The notes under the pieces are model-generated. The model ran no database searches, had not been told where the DNA came from, and saw only the letters and a list, made by a program, of their open reading frames with translations. From Verticillium longisporum (taxonomy: Eukaryota; Ascomycota; Sordariomycetes; Glomerellales; Plectosphaerellaceae), in the NCBI GenBank assembly GCA_019188255.1, contig JAETXT010000009.1, positions 1,984,001 to 2,048,000 of the forward strand: a stretch of DNA of 64,000 nt, read 5' to 3'. Position 1 is the stretch's first letter; each line of letters starts with the position of its first letter. The position numbers were made by a program, and so were the translations under genes. Shown here piece after piece: positions 22,697 to 34,154 of this stretch.

Positions 22697-23646
22697 AGAC
22701 GAGGTGTACATTACTGTGCTATTTAGAGCAGCAGCGTCGGTGGCAGCATTGTATCAGTAAAGCTGTCTGCGTTAGATGTATACCCTACGTAAGGTACGCC
22801 GTTGGGCGTGAAATGTATAGCCTTTTGTGTATGCATGGGCTCGGGCAAGCTGGCATGCTGGCAAGCTCCGATCATGTTGCTGATGATGTTGGGTGTGGTT
22901 GGCTTCTGCATTACATAAGCTACCTATCAAACGTGCCCGACCCATGTCTCGAGCAATGGATGGAAGACGCGGCATGTGTCGAACGATGCAAAAGCCAGGA
23001 ACGCATCCATGACGAGCATGCGAGCATGTGAAGGAGGGGCCTAGTCAGGGCGCTGGGGGCGGTGAGTGGGCCACGAAAGCCAGCCGGGGGGTTTAGTGGG
23101 ATCGCATAGGGGGGCTTGGGGGGAGGGCAAGGGGGGCAAGGGGGGGCCACAGGGAGGGACCCGAGATACCACAGTGGGTTACAGGGACCACACGGTAAAC
23201 AGCCTCGAGGCATGGCGTAGGGGGGCAAAAGGGGGGGCAAAGGGGTCAGAAGCAGGCTCGTCATTGGCCCGATCCGCGGACGGTGGGAGCCATGATGGCA
23301 GTGGGACGACTGTTGGCCCCTAATGGCCTGGAATGGTCCCAGATGGTCCCTGTCTTTAATTTTCTCCCGGCCGCCTGCCCACCTCATTGATCTATGAGCA
23401 GACCACTTTCCACCGCCATCCCACCCGTCGTCGGCCGACAAACAATTTAATCGTCCTATCCTCTCTTCGCATGCTCACGAACTCGATCTCCCTTGGTCTC
23501 TGTTAGCATTAATATTTGTTAGTTTCTTGCGAAAATATCTACGCCGACGCTGCTTCGACCACCCATCATCTATCTACTTGATTGGACCTTCCGCCCCCCT
23601 CTTCCAAGATCTCGAGAAGACCCCCTCGATCGTCGACAGTTCTTCT
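22697..23646. other. intergenic upstream of erg1, G-rich
   Basis: 3' flank of the PPR gene and promoter of erg1. A strand-biased G-rich block lies at 23085-23250; pyrimidine-rich leader sequence lies near 23540-23640. No gene supported. Confidence 0.5.
23085..23250 (+). repeat. G-run-rich block (possible G-quadruplex former)
   Basis: Many runs of 4-8 G on the plus strand, separated by short spacers such as caa and ctt, with a repeated GGGGGGCAA-like unit. It lies about 400-560 bases upstream of the erg1 start. Confidence 0.65.
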
Positions 23647-25232
23647 ATGGCCTCAATCCAACCTCAGACCGTCACACAAGCCGCCCTCAACACACCACAT
23701 TTTCCAATGAGTACCACAACAACAAGTTCAACGACAACGGCAGCGGCCGATGCTCGTGCCGAGCGCCGTGCGCAATATCATGAGGCCGACGTGGTAGTGG
23801 TTGGTGCTGGCATCTTTGGCTGTGCCGTCGCCTACGCCATGGGCCAGCAGGGCCGCAGTGTCCTGCTGCTCGAGCGCTGGATGAAGGAGCCCGACCGTAT
23901 CGTTGGTGAGCTGCTGCAGCCTGGTGGTGTCGCTGCCCTGCGCAAGCTTGGCCTGGGCCACTGTCTCGAGGGCATCGACTCGATCCCCTGCTATGGTTTT
24001 GACGTCACCTTCCACGGCGAGTCCTGCAATATTCCCTTTCCATCACTCGACGAGAACGGCGACGTCGTCATCTTGCCAGGCCACGCCGATGCCAATGCCA
24101 CGACGCCCGACGCCAAGAAGACACAGGGTCGCGCTTTCCACCACGGACGCTTCGTCGCCAACCTGCGCCGCGCGTGCCAGGGCCAGAAGAACATCACCGT
24201 CGTCGAGACCGAGGTGACGGGCATGATCCGTGGCGAGGAGTCGGACCAGGTGCTCGGTGTCACAGCCCGCACTGTTAACCCCTCGAGCGGCGAGAAGGAG
24301 GCCGACTACTTCTTCGGCCAGCTCACCATTATTGCCGACGGCTACGCTTCCAAGTTCCGGAAGGATCTCATCCCCCAGCAGCCCGTCGTCAAGTCCAAGT
24401 TCTACGCCCTCGAGCTCGTCGACGCCCCGCTGCCGAGCCCCCGCTTCGGCCACGTCTTCATCGGAGGAGCCTACCCTGTTCTCATGTATCAGATCGGCAG
24501 CCACGAGACGCGTGCTCTCATCGACGTCCCTGCCAACATCCCTGAGGCCGCGCCGGCCGCTGGTGGCGTCCGCGGCTACATCTCCAACTGCGTGCTGCCC
24601 TCGCTGCCGCCCCAGCTGCAGCCCTGCGTGGCGGCGGCGCTCGAGGACGGCAAGATCCCGCGCTCCATGCCCAACTCATGGCTGCCGCCCTCGCGCCAGC
24701 CGCGGACCCAGGGTGTCCTCCTCCTCGGCGACGCCATGAACATGCGTCACCCCTGACGGGCGGCGGCATGACCGTGGCGTTCAACGACGCCGTCCTCGTC
24801 GCCGACCTCCTGCATCCGGACGTCATCCCCGACCTCGGCGACGGCGCCGCCGTCCGCCGGGCCATGGACACGTTCCACTGGCGCCGCAAGTCCCTGACCT
24901 GCATCATCAACGTCCTCGCCCAGGCCCTCTACAGCCTCTTCGCCGCCGACGACCGCCTCCTGCGCGCCCTGCAAAAGGGCTGCTTCGACTACTTCAAGCG
25001 TGGCCACGCCACCGTGCCCATGGGCCTCATGGGCGGCCTCATCCAGCGCCCTGCCATCCTCGCCTACCACTTCTTCACCGTCGCCTTTGTCGCCATCTGG
25101 ATCAACGCCTGCGACCTCGTCTCCGGCCCGCTCGGCTTTCTCAAGGCCCCGCTCGCCGTCGTCGACGCCATTCTCATCCTGTGGAAGGCGAGCATGGTCT
25201 TCCTGCCGCTCATCTTCCGCGAGGCGCAATGA
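23647..25232 (+). CDS. erg1: Squalene epoxidase (squalene monooxygenase), one frameshift
   Basis: Oxidises squalene to 2,3-oxidosqualene using FAD, O2 and a reductase; an early step of ergosterol synthesis at the ER and the target of allylamine antifungals. Intronless. FAD-binding motif VVVVGAGIFGCAVA near residue 50, then VGELLQPGGV, an FAD-site GRAFHHGRFV segment and LLLGDAMNMRHP. The frame breaks at four C (24750-24753): the conserved MNMRHPLTGGGMTVAFND continues in another frame and needs one more base. Corrected length 528 aa. C-terminal hydrophobic segments (AYHFFTVAFVAIWINACDLV, PLAVVDAILILW) fit ER membrane attachment. The start at 23647 was preferred because sequence upstream in frame is not conserved-looking. 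Confidence 0.94.
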
Positions 25233-25718
25233 GGTGCCTTGGAGTGAGTACCCAGAAGAAAAACAAGAGGCGAGAGTATGGGCCAGCGGTCGCTTGACAG
25301 TTTCATGATGAGGCATGTGATATATGGATTGCATTTGTTTTCTTGATTGGTTAGTGATACCTGGAGCTTCTGTCAGGGGGCCTTTGTACATATCCTTTTT
25401 GTTTCTCCCCCGGTGTTACCCGGGGCGGCGTCGTGGTGTGGAGTTGTTTGGCTCGGTATCATCCTGAGAGGGAAGGAGAGAGAGAGGAACATAGTATAAT
25501 GTAATCAAGTCCTGCTGCCACAACACATGGCAGCAGTTACTTCAGGAGCACATAGTCTCGTGTCACCATGCCAATGTCATCATGTCAATGTCACCATGCA
25601 TGTGATTCAAGAAGGAACAACTGCAGTCGTGATTCATCATTCGGATCATGTCCGTGGGCCAGCAGGCCCGTCTACTCTGTGTACACTTTCTCTGCTTCGA
25701 CACGCTATAGCGAGGGCA
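25233..25718. other. convergent 3' intergenic region
   Basis: Between erg1 and alg5, which converge. Contains catgtcaatgtcac-like repeats near 25565-25600. No gene. Confidence 0.4.
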
Positions 25719-27024
25719 CTACGTCAATCGGCGGCGGTAGACGCCCATCATCCAGCTGGCGCGCAGGACGGCGAGGCCGACGGCCATGCGGATGCTGTCG
25801 GCGATGAGGCTGACCTTGGAGCCGTCGACCTCGTGCCAGTCAATGGGGACCTCGGCGACCCGGATGCCGGGGCTGGTGCCGATAACAGCGCCGTCGGCAC
25901 CGAGGACGGGGGCGGGGGGCGCGCTCTCGGCGAGGAGGAGCATCTCAATGTCGAAGATCCAGCCCTCGGCATGCATGTAGGGCACGACATGGGGCAGGGC
26001 GGCGCGCGTGAAGAGCTTGAAGCCGCACTGCGTGTCGGCGAGGCGGCTCGTGGCGGGGGCGTGAGGATGGTGAGGACGAGGTGGAAGGAGCGCATGAGGA
26101 AGTTGCGGACGAAGGAGCGCTGGACGACGGCGGCCGAGCCGACGAGGTGGGCGCGCGAGCCAATGGCCACGCCGCGGTGGGCGCCGTCGACGACCTCCTC
26201 GGCGCCTTCGATGAGCTTGCCGAGGTCGCTGAAGCGGGAGGCGCCGTCGGCGTCGGCAAAGAGGACGTACTCGCCGCGGGCGTGGCGCATTCCGTGCGTC
26301 ACGGCGCCGCCCTTGCCGCGGTTGGCCGCCAGGCGAACGACGCGCAGCGTGTCGTGCAGGGCGTGCTTACGGGCAAAGGCGAGGGCGACCGAGATGGTGG
26401 CGTCGGAGGAGCCGTCGTCAATGATGAGGATCTCGTAGCCGGTGAGATTGTCGGAGGGGGCGTTCTGGACCCGACGGTGCGGGGAGGGCGTGCGCTTGGC
26501 CGAGGGGGCGGCGAGAGGGTCGAGGTAGAGGCAGGGCGGCCAAAGTTGGCGTCGAGATAGGACACGGCCTCTTCAAGCGCCGGCAAGATGCGTGCCTCCT
26601 CGTTGTAGGCAGGTATGACGACGGTGACGCGGACAGAGGCGGGCTCGATGGTGCCCGAGTCGGGAAGGGGTACGTTGGATGGGTCAGAGAGCTTGGTGGC
26701 TGTCTCCGAAGCCTGACGCTCAGCAAGCCAACGGTCGAACCAGCAGGGGAGTGCATGGGTGACTGTGTCGTCCGAGTCTGGGGTCGTCGTGGAGTATGTC
26801 TTTTCGGAGGGAAGAACGGCGCGGGGCTTGGGAGCGATGGCGTGCAGGAGGAGGAGGAGCTGGAGGGGTTGTCAGTGATTGTCAGTGATTGTGTGGAAAC
26901 GACATTGTGGTTGTAAATAGCAGCTGAAGCTTACGGCGTGGTAGGCGACGAAGAGAAGGGCCACGAAGCCAAGGGCCAGCGCCGGCCACGAGAGGTGGGT
27001 GGCAGTGTGCACGATGTCATTCAT
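25719..27024 (-). CDS. alg5: Dolichyl-phosphate beta-glucosyltransferase Alg5, two frameshifts
   Basis: Transfers glucose from UDP-glucose to dolichyl phosphate at the ER, supplying the donor for N-glycan assembly. Exons 27024-26935 and 26859-25719; the intron (75 nt, GTAAGC...CCTCCAG) joins FVAYHA to LLLLLHAIAPKP. An N-terminal membrane anchor (LALGFVALLFVAYH) is followed by the GT2 fold: VTVVIPAYNEEARI, YEILIIDDGSSD, ANRGKGGAVTHGM and YVLFADADGASRFSD. DTQCGFKLFTRAALP and EGWIFDIEMLLLAE follow, and EVPIDWHEVDGSKV near the end. One base is missing near 26530-26536 (after DANFGRP) and one in five G at 26055-26059 (TPP-ATSRLADTQCGF). Corrected length 410 aa. Ends in TAG. Confidence 0.9.
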
Positions 27025-27686
27025 GGTTATGGCTATGGCAGTCGTGGCTGTACGTGTGGATGTGAACGAGAAGGCAGTCAAAGAAAGGACGGCTGCACGC
27101 CAAGTACTATCACTGGGTCGTCACAGCGGCCGCAACGGACGACCTTGACCTTTGCAACGTGTCAGTTACAAAGGTAGTGTTGATGTTGTCGTGAGGAAGA
27201 GCTCAGAAGGCTCCAGACCCCAAAGATGGCGAACGGCAGGTGGGAGCGAAGCCTCAGACGTCAGACACGAAGACGGAAGGAACAACGTGGAGGGTCTTTC
27301 GTGGCGCCCGAGGCTGCCCAATCGACCTTGTCACTAGACGCGCTGATGCAGGTCCCCAGCGTGTCTCGCAGCCTTGCAGCTAGCACACGTCCCTCCACAG
27401 TACGTACCTCGTGCCCTGGCTTGCCTGGCTCAACACCAACAGCGCTATCGAGTACGTACCGTCTTGGGCTTGGCTCTTTCTTCACCCTAGGAATGAGAAT
27501 GCTCGACCAAGACCTATCATCAACACATGTTCGCTTTCTACCGCCATTCAGATGTTCATCAAGCAGGCTGGGGAAAATTGTTGAATGAATTTATCCCTAC
27601 TTGCGTTCGCAAATCATCTCCAACTTACATGTCATGATATTCATCAGACAAGCTGCATTCTCCGCCATCATCAACTTTTGATACCA
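27025..27686. other. intergenic between alg5 and the permease gene
   Basis: Promoter of alg5 and 3' flank of the permease. Nothing gene-like is supported. Confidence 0.4.
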
Positions 27687-29312
27687 TCATGGCCGGCCCA
27701 GCCTGGCTCGAACATCGGCCGTCGTCACCTTCTCCCTCTCCACCTCACTGACAATACCTCCTGTTGTCTGAGGCCCCTGGTACCCCTTTCGAGCATGGAT
27801 GAACCACCAGAGGCCCACCAGGATGGTGAAGCCGCCCCAGATCAACGACGCATAATTCATACTTGCTGCATCCGTTGGCAGAAAATACGGAAAGCAATAA
27901 ATGACAAACCACACTGTCATGTACGCACACGCCATGCCATTCACCGCAAACCCAATCCATCCGCGCATGTGGAAAGGCCCGTACGAAACATTCTTTCGTC
28001 CCGTCACCAGGTTCGGCAGGATCGCAGCCAGATAGGAGCTGCTCGACGTCAAGATGAAACTGCCCACAAGTGCATTGAATGCCGTTGTGCTGCCCACATA
28101 AATGGCTCCGAGAATCGTCACCAGGACCGCCGTCACCAGCGTCGACCGCAGTGGCATGTCCAGCCTGCCGTTGACCTCGCCCAGAAACCCTGGCACCGGC
28201 GTCGCCCCGTCGCGCGCCAGCGCCCAGAGCGTCCGTCCGCAGATCATGTACAGGCCCATGATCGTGAGCCCGATACAGATCATGATGAGCGCCAAAAGGC
28301 CTGTGGCCCCGGCCGCTGATCCGGTGGCTTGGCGGTAGATTTCAGCGATGGGATAACGTGACTCGAATAAGGCGTCGAGATCGTTGATGCCGTACATGAT
28401 GGCCACGAGGTAACAAAATCCTGTTACGAAGCCGATACTCATCTGCATGCCGATAGCAATGGGCACGTTGCGGTGTGGCAAGGCAATCTCCTCCGCCAAG
28501 TGCGTTGTCGCGTCCACGGCCCCCACACTATATGCTCCGTTGAGCATGCCCGCGAGGAAAACGAAGCCGTCGGGGTACCCAATATCTGCCGACCACTCCT
28601 TCCAGACAAACGAAGATGTTGCATGCGGCGGTCTCCCACCTCGGCCAGGCATAACTGCGACGACGACGACCGTGATGAAGAAGCCGCCGAGGATAGCGAA
28701 AATGCCAAATTTGTCCAGTGCTGGCTGCGCCTTGTTGGCTGAACAAACCGCGGCACACGCGAGCCATGTCGACAGCAGGTATGCAACGAAAACGTGCCAT
28801 GGCTGCACAACCACGTCTGGGTGATTCAGGGCGTACATCTGCACAACGGTGTTGCCAAAGATGGAGGACATGCTCGCCAGCCCCACGACCCAGGCGAGAT
28901 AGTTCCACCAGCCGGCGAAGAAGCCGATTCCACGTCCCCAGCGCCGGCCCGGCGTGACGGATGCCCAGTGATAGACGCCCGCCGACGACGGGATGGCGCT
29001 TGCCAGCTCGGCAATGCTGGCGGCGACGGTCCAGTAACACACGGACACGGCTAGGAACTCGTACAAAACGCCAGGCGGGCCGCCGTTAAAAATCGCCACA
29101 AGGATGGATCCGCCGATGGCAGGCCAGACATTGCCGACTGTGAGGCCAACGCCAGCGAGGGCTGCCAAGCTAAAGTTGCGTGAGAGCTGTTGGACGTGTC
29201 CAGAGGCGTTGATCAGGTCGACAGAGGCCGTCGTGTTGAGGTCAACATGGTGCCCGTTTCTGGCTTCGGGCGTGGACTTCGTCTCGTCAATTTTGTCGTC
29301 AACGTCGGTCAT
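27687..29312 (-). CDS. APC-family permease, choline/GABA-transporter type
   Basis: Intronless, 541 aa, about 12 hydrophobic membrane segments. It belongs to the amino acid-polyamine-choline superfamily, closest in style to fungal choline (Hnm1-like) and GABA permeases of the plasma membrane. Typical segments are NFSLAALAGVGLTVGNVWPA near the first helix, SSAGVYHWASVTPGRRWGR, GAVDATTHLAEEIALPHRNVP and FHMRGWIGFAVN. The start at 29312 gives an acidic cytosolic N-terminus (MTDVDDKIDETKS). An upstream in-frame ATG at 29348 exists but its context is not better. Substrate is not deducible. Frame intact. Confidence 0.88.
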   Translation of the reverse strand: MTDVDDKIDETKSTPEARNGHHVDLNTTASVDLINASGHVQQLSRNFSLAALAGVGLTVGNVWPAIGGSILVAIFNGGPPGVLYEFLAVSVCYWTVAASIAELASAIPSSAGVYHWASVTPGRRWGRGIGFFAGWWNYLAWVVGLASMSSIFGNTVVQMYALNHPDVVVQPWHVFVAYLLSTWLACAAVCSANKAQPALDKFGIFAILGGFFITVVVVAVMPGRGGRPPHATSSFVWKEWSADIGYPDGFVFLAGMLNGAYSVGAVDATTHLAEEIALPHRNVPIAIGMQMSIGFVTGFCYLVAIMYGINDLDALFESRYPIAEIYRQATGSAAGATGLLALIMICIGLTIMGLYMICGRTLWALARDGATPVPGFLGEVNGRLDMPLRSTLVTAVLVTILGAIYVGSTTAFNALVGSFILTSSSSYLAAILPNLVTGRKNVSYGPFHMRGWIGFAVNGMACAYMTVWFVIYCFPYFLPTDAASMNYASLIWGGFTILVGLWWFIHARKGYQGPQTTGGIVSEVEREKVTTADVRARLGRP

Positions 29313-31000
29313 GATCTCAATTTTCCAACATGTACTTCGTCCGCACAATTGATGGGAGAGGGGATATATCAGTGTCGAATAGCGGGGGGCTGATGCACAT
29401 CTTGTATCCCCTCACGCTGCCCCCGGACCCAGGCCAAGTAGACAATGCAACGGTAGCCAACCATGTTGTCCTACCCCAAGATAACGATGCTGGCTCACTG
29501 TAGTCCAGTGTCGATCTTCGAGCCAGCCACGGTCCTGCCTGTCCGAGACTAAGGCACGAACGGCCACGCCTTGGCAAGTCGAAGCAGAAACGTCCCGTGA
29601 AAGGAGACTGTCGGGCAGAGGCCCCTTTTGAACCTGAACCCTGGTTTATCTGCAGCCCCTTCCCTTGGTGGCCAAGCAGAAGAAGGATCCCCGTCATGTC
29701 CAATGAGAGCAAACGACAGCCCCGGATCTTCCATCTCATTGAATTGCCGAATTGCCCGATAGCAAGGCGAGGTGAAGTACGGACCGGACGGCCTTCGGGT
29801 GCAATTTGCCTTTCGGTCCCGGGGCCGGAGAGGGGCGGTTTGCCGGGCTTGTGCATTGTCTTATCCTCTCTCTATGCATCAGCGCCAGCACAGTCGCAGA
29901 TCACGCCAGTTGGTGGTCGCCTTGCATGAGGTCCCCATCGCCACCGACTCGCATCCAATATACCTTGTAATCTATCGATATGCGCTCTTCAGCCCAGCCC
30001 CAGAGCGTGGTCCAGCCCTCTGCACTCACTGTTCTAACCTGCATGGGCCCTCGCAAGCGAACCATGAGACCCAGCCCAGGCCTGCCTCGACCGCTGGCCC
30101 TTTCTCTACTCTCTTCTTCTGCCCACATCATCCGAGATGAGGGTAGCATCGCCGACGCAGCCTGCCGCGAAACCACGCAATATCCGCCATGTTTTCATCG
30201 CCCATTCAACTGCACCCTTCATTTAGTCATCGACCATCTCCATCAGATCTGCCGCATCGACGCCCCCCCCCTCCTTGACGCACCCTCTCCTCGTTCTTCA
30301 TCTCTCTTGGCACACGCCCCCTCTCCGGGCATCTCGTTTCAGGTAGCCGCGTAACGAAAGTTCAGCCCAGGGCGTTCGCTGCCAACCAACCCCCCAGCCG
30401 CCACACGCCTTGAGTTCGGTCAGACATGCATATTGCTCCCGTCCTGCGCGAGCCAATACATGTTCTCCCCTCCACTCCTTCTGGACCGCTGACCTGCTTC
30501 TAGTCGGCTCACATCTGGGTCTGCCTGCTGTCAACATGTCAAGTGTCAGCATTGACCAAACGCATCAGTGGCCGAACCTGTCATGCTGAACTGGCGGGAC
30601 GCACCCTACGGCTTGCCGACCAGGGACCAAGGGCGATAGACGGAGAAGCGTATCAGTCACAATGTTCGCTGACACGCAGCACCTCGTCCAACAGGCAAAC
30701 CGTTTGAATGTTCGCGCAGCAATCTGCAAAGCAGCGCATCAATCCAAACGCATTCTCATGACGAGCATACTTGTTCTTTGTGTCACTGATTCACGGCACC
30801 GCACTCATAATTCTGGACCAGAGACGTGTGCTTCCCCGAACATGACACGCGCTTTTTCTCTCTCCCCATCTACCCGCTGTGCGGCCTGAGGTAGCCAAGC
30901 TCGCCAAGGACCCATTGCGACAGAGCATCGGCAGAGACGTGCCAGTGTCGCATTCATCACTGTTCGGCCTTCCCCAAGTCACATGTGCATCGGCCCAATG
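29313..31000. other. intergenic 1.7 kb, no supported gene
   Basis: Several open frames of 60-180 codons overlap in opposing directions without domain or splice support. I see no repeat or element that explains the length. Confidence 0.4.
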
Positions 31001-31717
31001 TCATCCAGCGGGAGCGGGTGCCTGATGCACCAGTAGATAGACGGGGGCGTACGAGACTGGTCGCCGAAGGGGAAGGGGCCTAATCCGCAACCCACATGCT
31101 GCTGCGTCTGCTGCTGCCCATGCAGCCTTGCCAATAGAACGGATCGACTTGGTGCGGAGAGGTGTGCCAAAGAAGAAGCAGTAACAGTAAGCACACCGCT
31201 GAAAGAGACAGACTGACGCCCAGAGTGTCGCCTCGCCCGTCCGTATCTGAATGACAATGCAAGCCACCTCAAGCGCGAACATGGGCCCGAATAGGAAAAT
31301 TCGGCTCATCACTCGTGAGGTCACGGTCGAGATGCCATGATTGAAGACGGCCTTGGCGCCAGCCATGAAGCACATGGCCTGCTGCTCCTCAGACATGGTC
31401 CTGCGGCCACGATGCGAATGATGGTAGCGGGCATGAGGATGCGGGCGGTAGAGATGGTCCTCAGCACGGCGGTGAAACTTGACAGGTTCGCGGTCACCGA
31501 GGGGCGTGCCCTTGATGGGCACGAGGGCGTTGACGGGGAAGCTCTCGGGGTGGCTCGGCAGCGTTGGAGACGGAGTTCTGCCCTCACCATGTTCGACATA
31601 CAGGCCTGTTCTTTCTCTCCGGACAAGACCATGTTTGCCGCCAGTCGCCGCTCCTGCAAACTGTCCGAAAACCTCTGGCTTCAAGCCTGCGGCGGCAGCT
31701 CTCCTTGAATAGTCCAT
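31001..31717 (-). CDS. Small hypothetical protein with C-terminal hydrophobic segments
   Basis: A 238-codon frame starting MDYSRRAAAAGLKPEVF. It has a Pro/His-rich middle (DHLYRPHPHARYHHSHRG) and then FLFGPMFALEVACIVIQI, a possible membrane helix, followed by a Cys-rich part. Coding style is consistent from the start through about residue 180; the last 50 residues look less protein-like and an unseen intron may replace them. An upstream in-frame ATG at 31813 is less likely because the added part is very basic and Pro-rich. No family recognised. Confidence 0.42.
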   Translation of the reverse strand: MDYSRRAAAAGLKPEVFGQFAGAATGGKHGLVRRERTGLYVEHGEGRTPSPTLPSHPESFPVNALVPIKGTPLGDREPVKFHRRAEDHLYRPHPHARYHHSHRGRRTMSEEQQAMCFMAGAKAVFNHGISTVTSRVMSRIFLFGPMFALEVACIVIQIRTGEATLWASVCLFQRCAYCYCFFFGTPLRTKSIRSIGKAAWAAADAAACGLRIRPLPLRRPVSYAPVYLLVHQAPAPAG

Positions 31718-33125
31718 GACTTGGTGAGTCGAAGGTGTCCGCCTTGGCGGCAACGTAGCTCCAATGCTGGTGCATGCTGGCCGTCTTTTCAGCGGTCGGT
31801 AGTCTAGAGTCACAAGGAGAACCTCGTCATTCCCCGGTCTTCGCTGCCTCGAACGTGAATAAGAGCATGGATTCCGTCTGCCGACACCTCAGTAGGTAGT
31901 CGAGTCACACTTACGACGCCTGCAATAGCATAGGCAGTTTTAACTTTATAAGCACAGAAAGTCATCTTATCGTTATTCCCCTCCGTCTTACCTAGCTCTA
32001 CAACCCTATCATCGCTACCGACCATCACCCTCCGCGATCACGAGCCTCTATAAAGAAAGCTTAACCTGATATAGATAGAAGGCATCCGGACAACCCGGGG
32101 TCTTACAAACCTCCACCACTATCCCCCTCCCTAATCATCTCCTCGTATTTCCAGTCAACCTTTGCAAGATCCGTATCGAATAGACTCACGACATCCGATG
32201 TGCGCGCGCGCTTTGGTGGTCTGTCTGCTCGACATTGCCTAGTGACCGGTACGTTCGGATCCCGACATGACAAGTAGAGGAGGAAAAAAAAAAGTCAGAG
32301 AGAGTGCCCACCCCCTCGTCGGCGTTGTTCGCCCGAAGCGAAGGCGAGAGGCATCGGTACATCAATGCGTTGGCTCGCTCTTCTTGGAGGCGGGGAGAGA
32401 GGCTGCCTATCGTAGGCCAACTTGATGTCAGAATCCTTTCTGTTCTCCAGGATCGGCGGCATGGAGCGGCAGCTCAAGTCGTTGTTGTCTCGCTCGCTCA
32501 ACCGCCCGCGACGTCGAGCACAGGTCCCCCGGTGAGCTAGCCAGCCAGCCAGCCAGCCAGCCGACCTCCTTTCAGACATAGGAGGCGGGGCTCCCCGCTC
32601 ACCCCCACCCTGGTCGAATCTCCATATCTGAGCTTCCCGTCTTGGACCCTGATGTCTTGCTCGGGTAAGACAGTTGCTTTATTGTGCATGTCTCTTTGGA
32701 TGTGGCTGTTACGACTCTGTGCCATTCAATCCCCACCCTGTACGCCAAGCTCCATAACCCCCAAAAGTTTAAAAACAATGCCTCCTCCCCCAAGCTGAAA
32801 CAGTGCCGGTGGAGGGTCGAGGGATGGCGGTGGTATCAGGCGGAAAAGACCGTATTCTCGCCCCAGTGCATACCAGTCTTTGAACTGGGAAAACAAAGTC
32901 AACAAAGGAAGGCCCCCCCTCTGACAACAGGACAAACACGAGAAAGAAGAATAGAGTTTCAAGTAGTAAAACACTCCTCGCCAATGCGTGCACATGCCAA
33001 GCGTAACACGACGCCATGTGGCTGGCTGATCGTCAGGGTCCTGTTGTGGCACCCAACCTTTTTCAACCTTGTACGAGGTAAGGCTGGCCATGCTGACTTA
33101 TGTTTTTCCATTCGAGAACAGTGGA
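31718..33125. other. intergenic with AT-rich patch and tetranucleotide repeat
   Basis: An AT-rich patch at about 31910-32080 contrasts with the GC-rich flanks and may be an old, mutated element; no coding remains are recognisable. A (GCCA)n repeat lies near 32530-32557. Confidence 0.4.
32530..32557. repeat. (GCCA)n microsatellite
   Basis: About six to seven tandem copies of a GCCA/CCAG tetranucleotide. Confidence 0.85.
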
Positions 33126-34100
33126 TCAGACTGCGACAGCAGAGCCGCGCATCGACCAGCGTGACTTCTTGGGCAGTTTCCCGCCGGCGGGCTGCTGCTT
33201 GGAGAGGCGCCGTCCTGCCTTGGCCGGAACGAGCGCGGGGATAGGCTCCTCAGGTGCTTTCGCCTGCTGCTTCTCTTGGGGCAGCGTGACTGTGACGGCC
33301 TGACTGGCCAGCTCGGGGGCGCGCTGCTCAGTGCGCGAGTCGATCGTCTCGAGCTCTGTGAACCGAGCCACCTTAGATCGGGATGACGCGCGGCGATCTG
33401 AATACTTGAGATGCGGCGGCGCCATGGTGGCGGGCGTGTGCGGGGTAGCTTCGGGCGCCTGAGGCGTCGCCACAGGCGTCTTCTCGCCCCAGTCGGGCTC
33501 TTGAGGCACGGTGGTCGTCGGTGTTGTTGGTGTAGAGAGGGATACGGAGGACTTGGTGGATAAAGGCGCCGATGTTGGGTTCGAGGAGAAGTAGCCGCCA
33601 AAGTTGAATGATGAGAGCGATTGCTGTCCAACAGAAAGGCTCTGGAGACTGGTGGTACTGTTCGACGAGGATGCGCCCGCGGCGGATGGCTCGGTCATGG
33701 GCAGCGCGCCGGCAAGCTGCGTCGGCGGGAGTGCAGGAATAGCGGGAATCGAGCTATAGCCCCGTGTGAGGTATGATGGCGGTGGCCTCCGGTCCTCGCC
33801 TCTTAGGGATGAAGCGGCGGCAGCGCGAGCGAGAACTGCAGGGTCGCCCCGGTCCGAGGCGTCAGATGCTCGGCGTGAGCTTGGATGCAATCGATGCGCT
33901 ACAGAGCGGCCGGAAGAAGTGTGGTGTGGCGGTGACATGCCTACTGACGATGTCGTAGTCATTGTGCTGTGGCGGGGGTGAGAAGGCCTCATCTCCAGGT
34001 CATCAGAGCTGGTTGAATCGCCGGAGCTGCCAGTGGGAGACCCTGTATAAGCTGTCAGCATACAGTCTTCACGGGATAGCGATGCCCGACTGAGAGTTTC

Positions 34101-34154
<54 letters not shown>

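Noticed and set aside
16563..29312. A secondary-metabolite or sterol gene cluster (aldo-keto reductase, erg1, permease)
   Set aside because: Unrelated housekeeping genes (PPR, alg5) intervene, and there is no synthase, P450 or pathway regulator.
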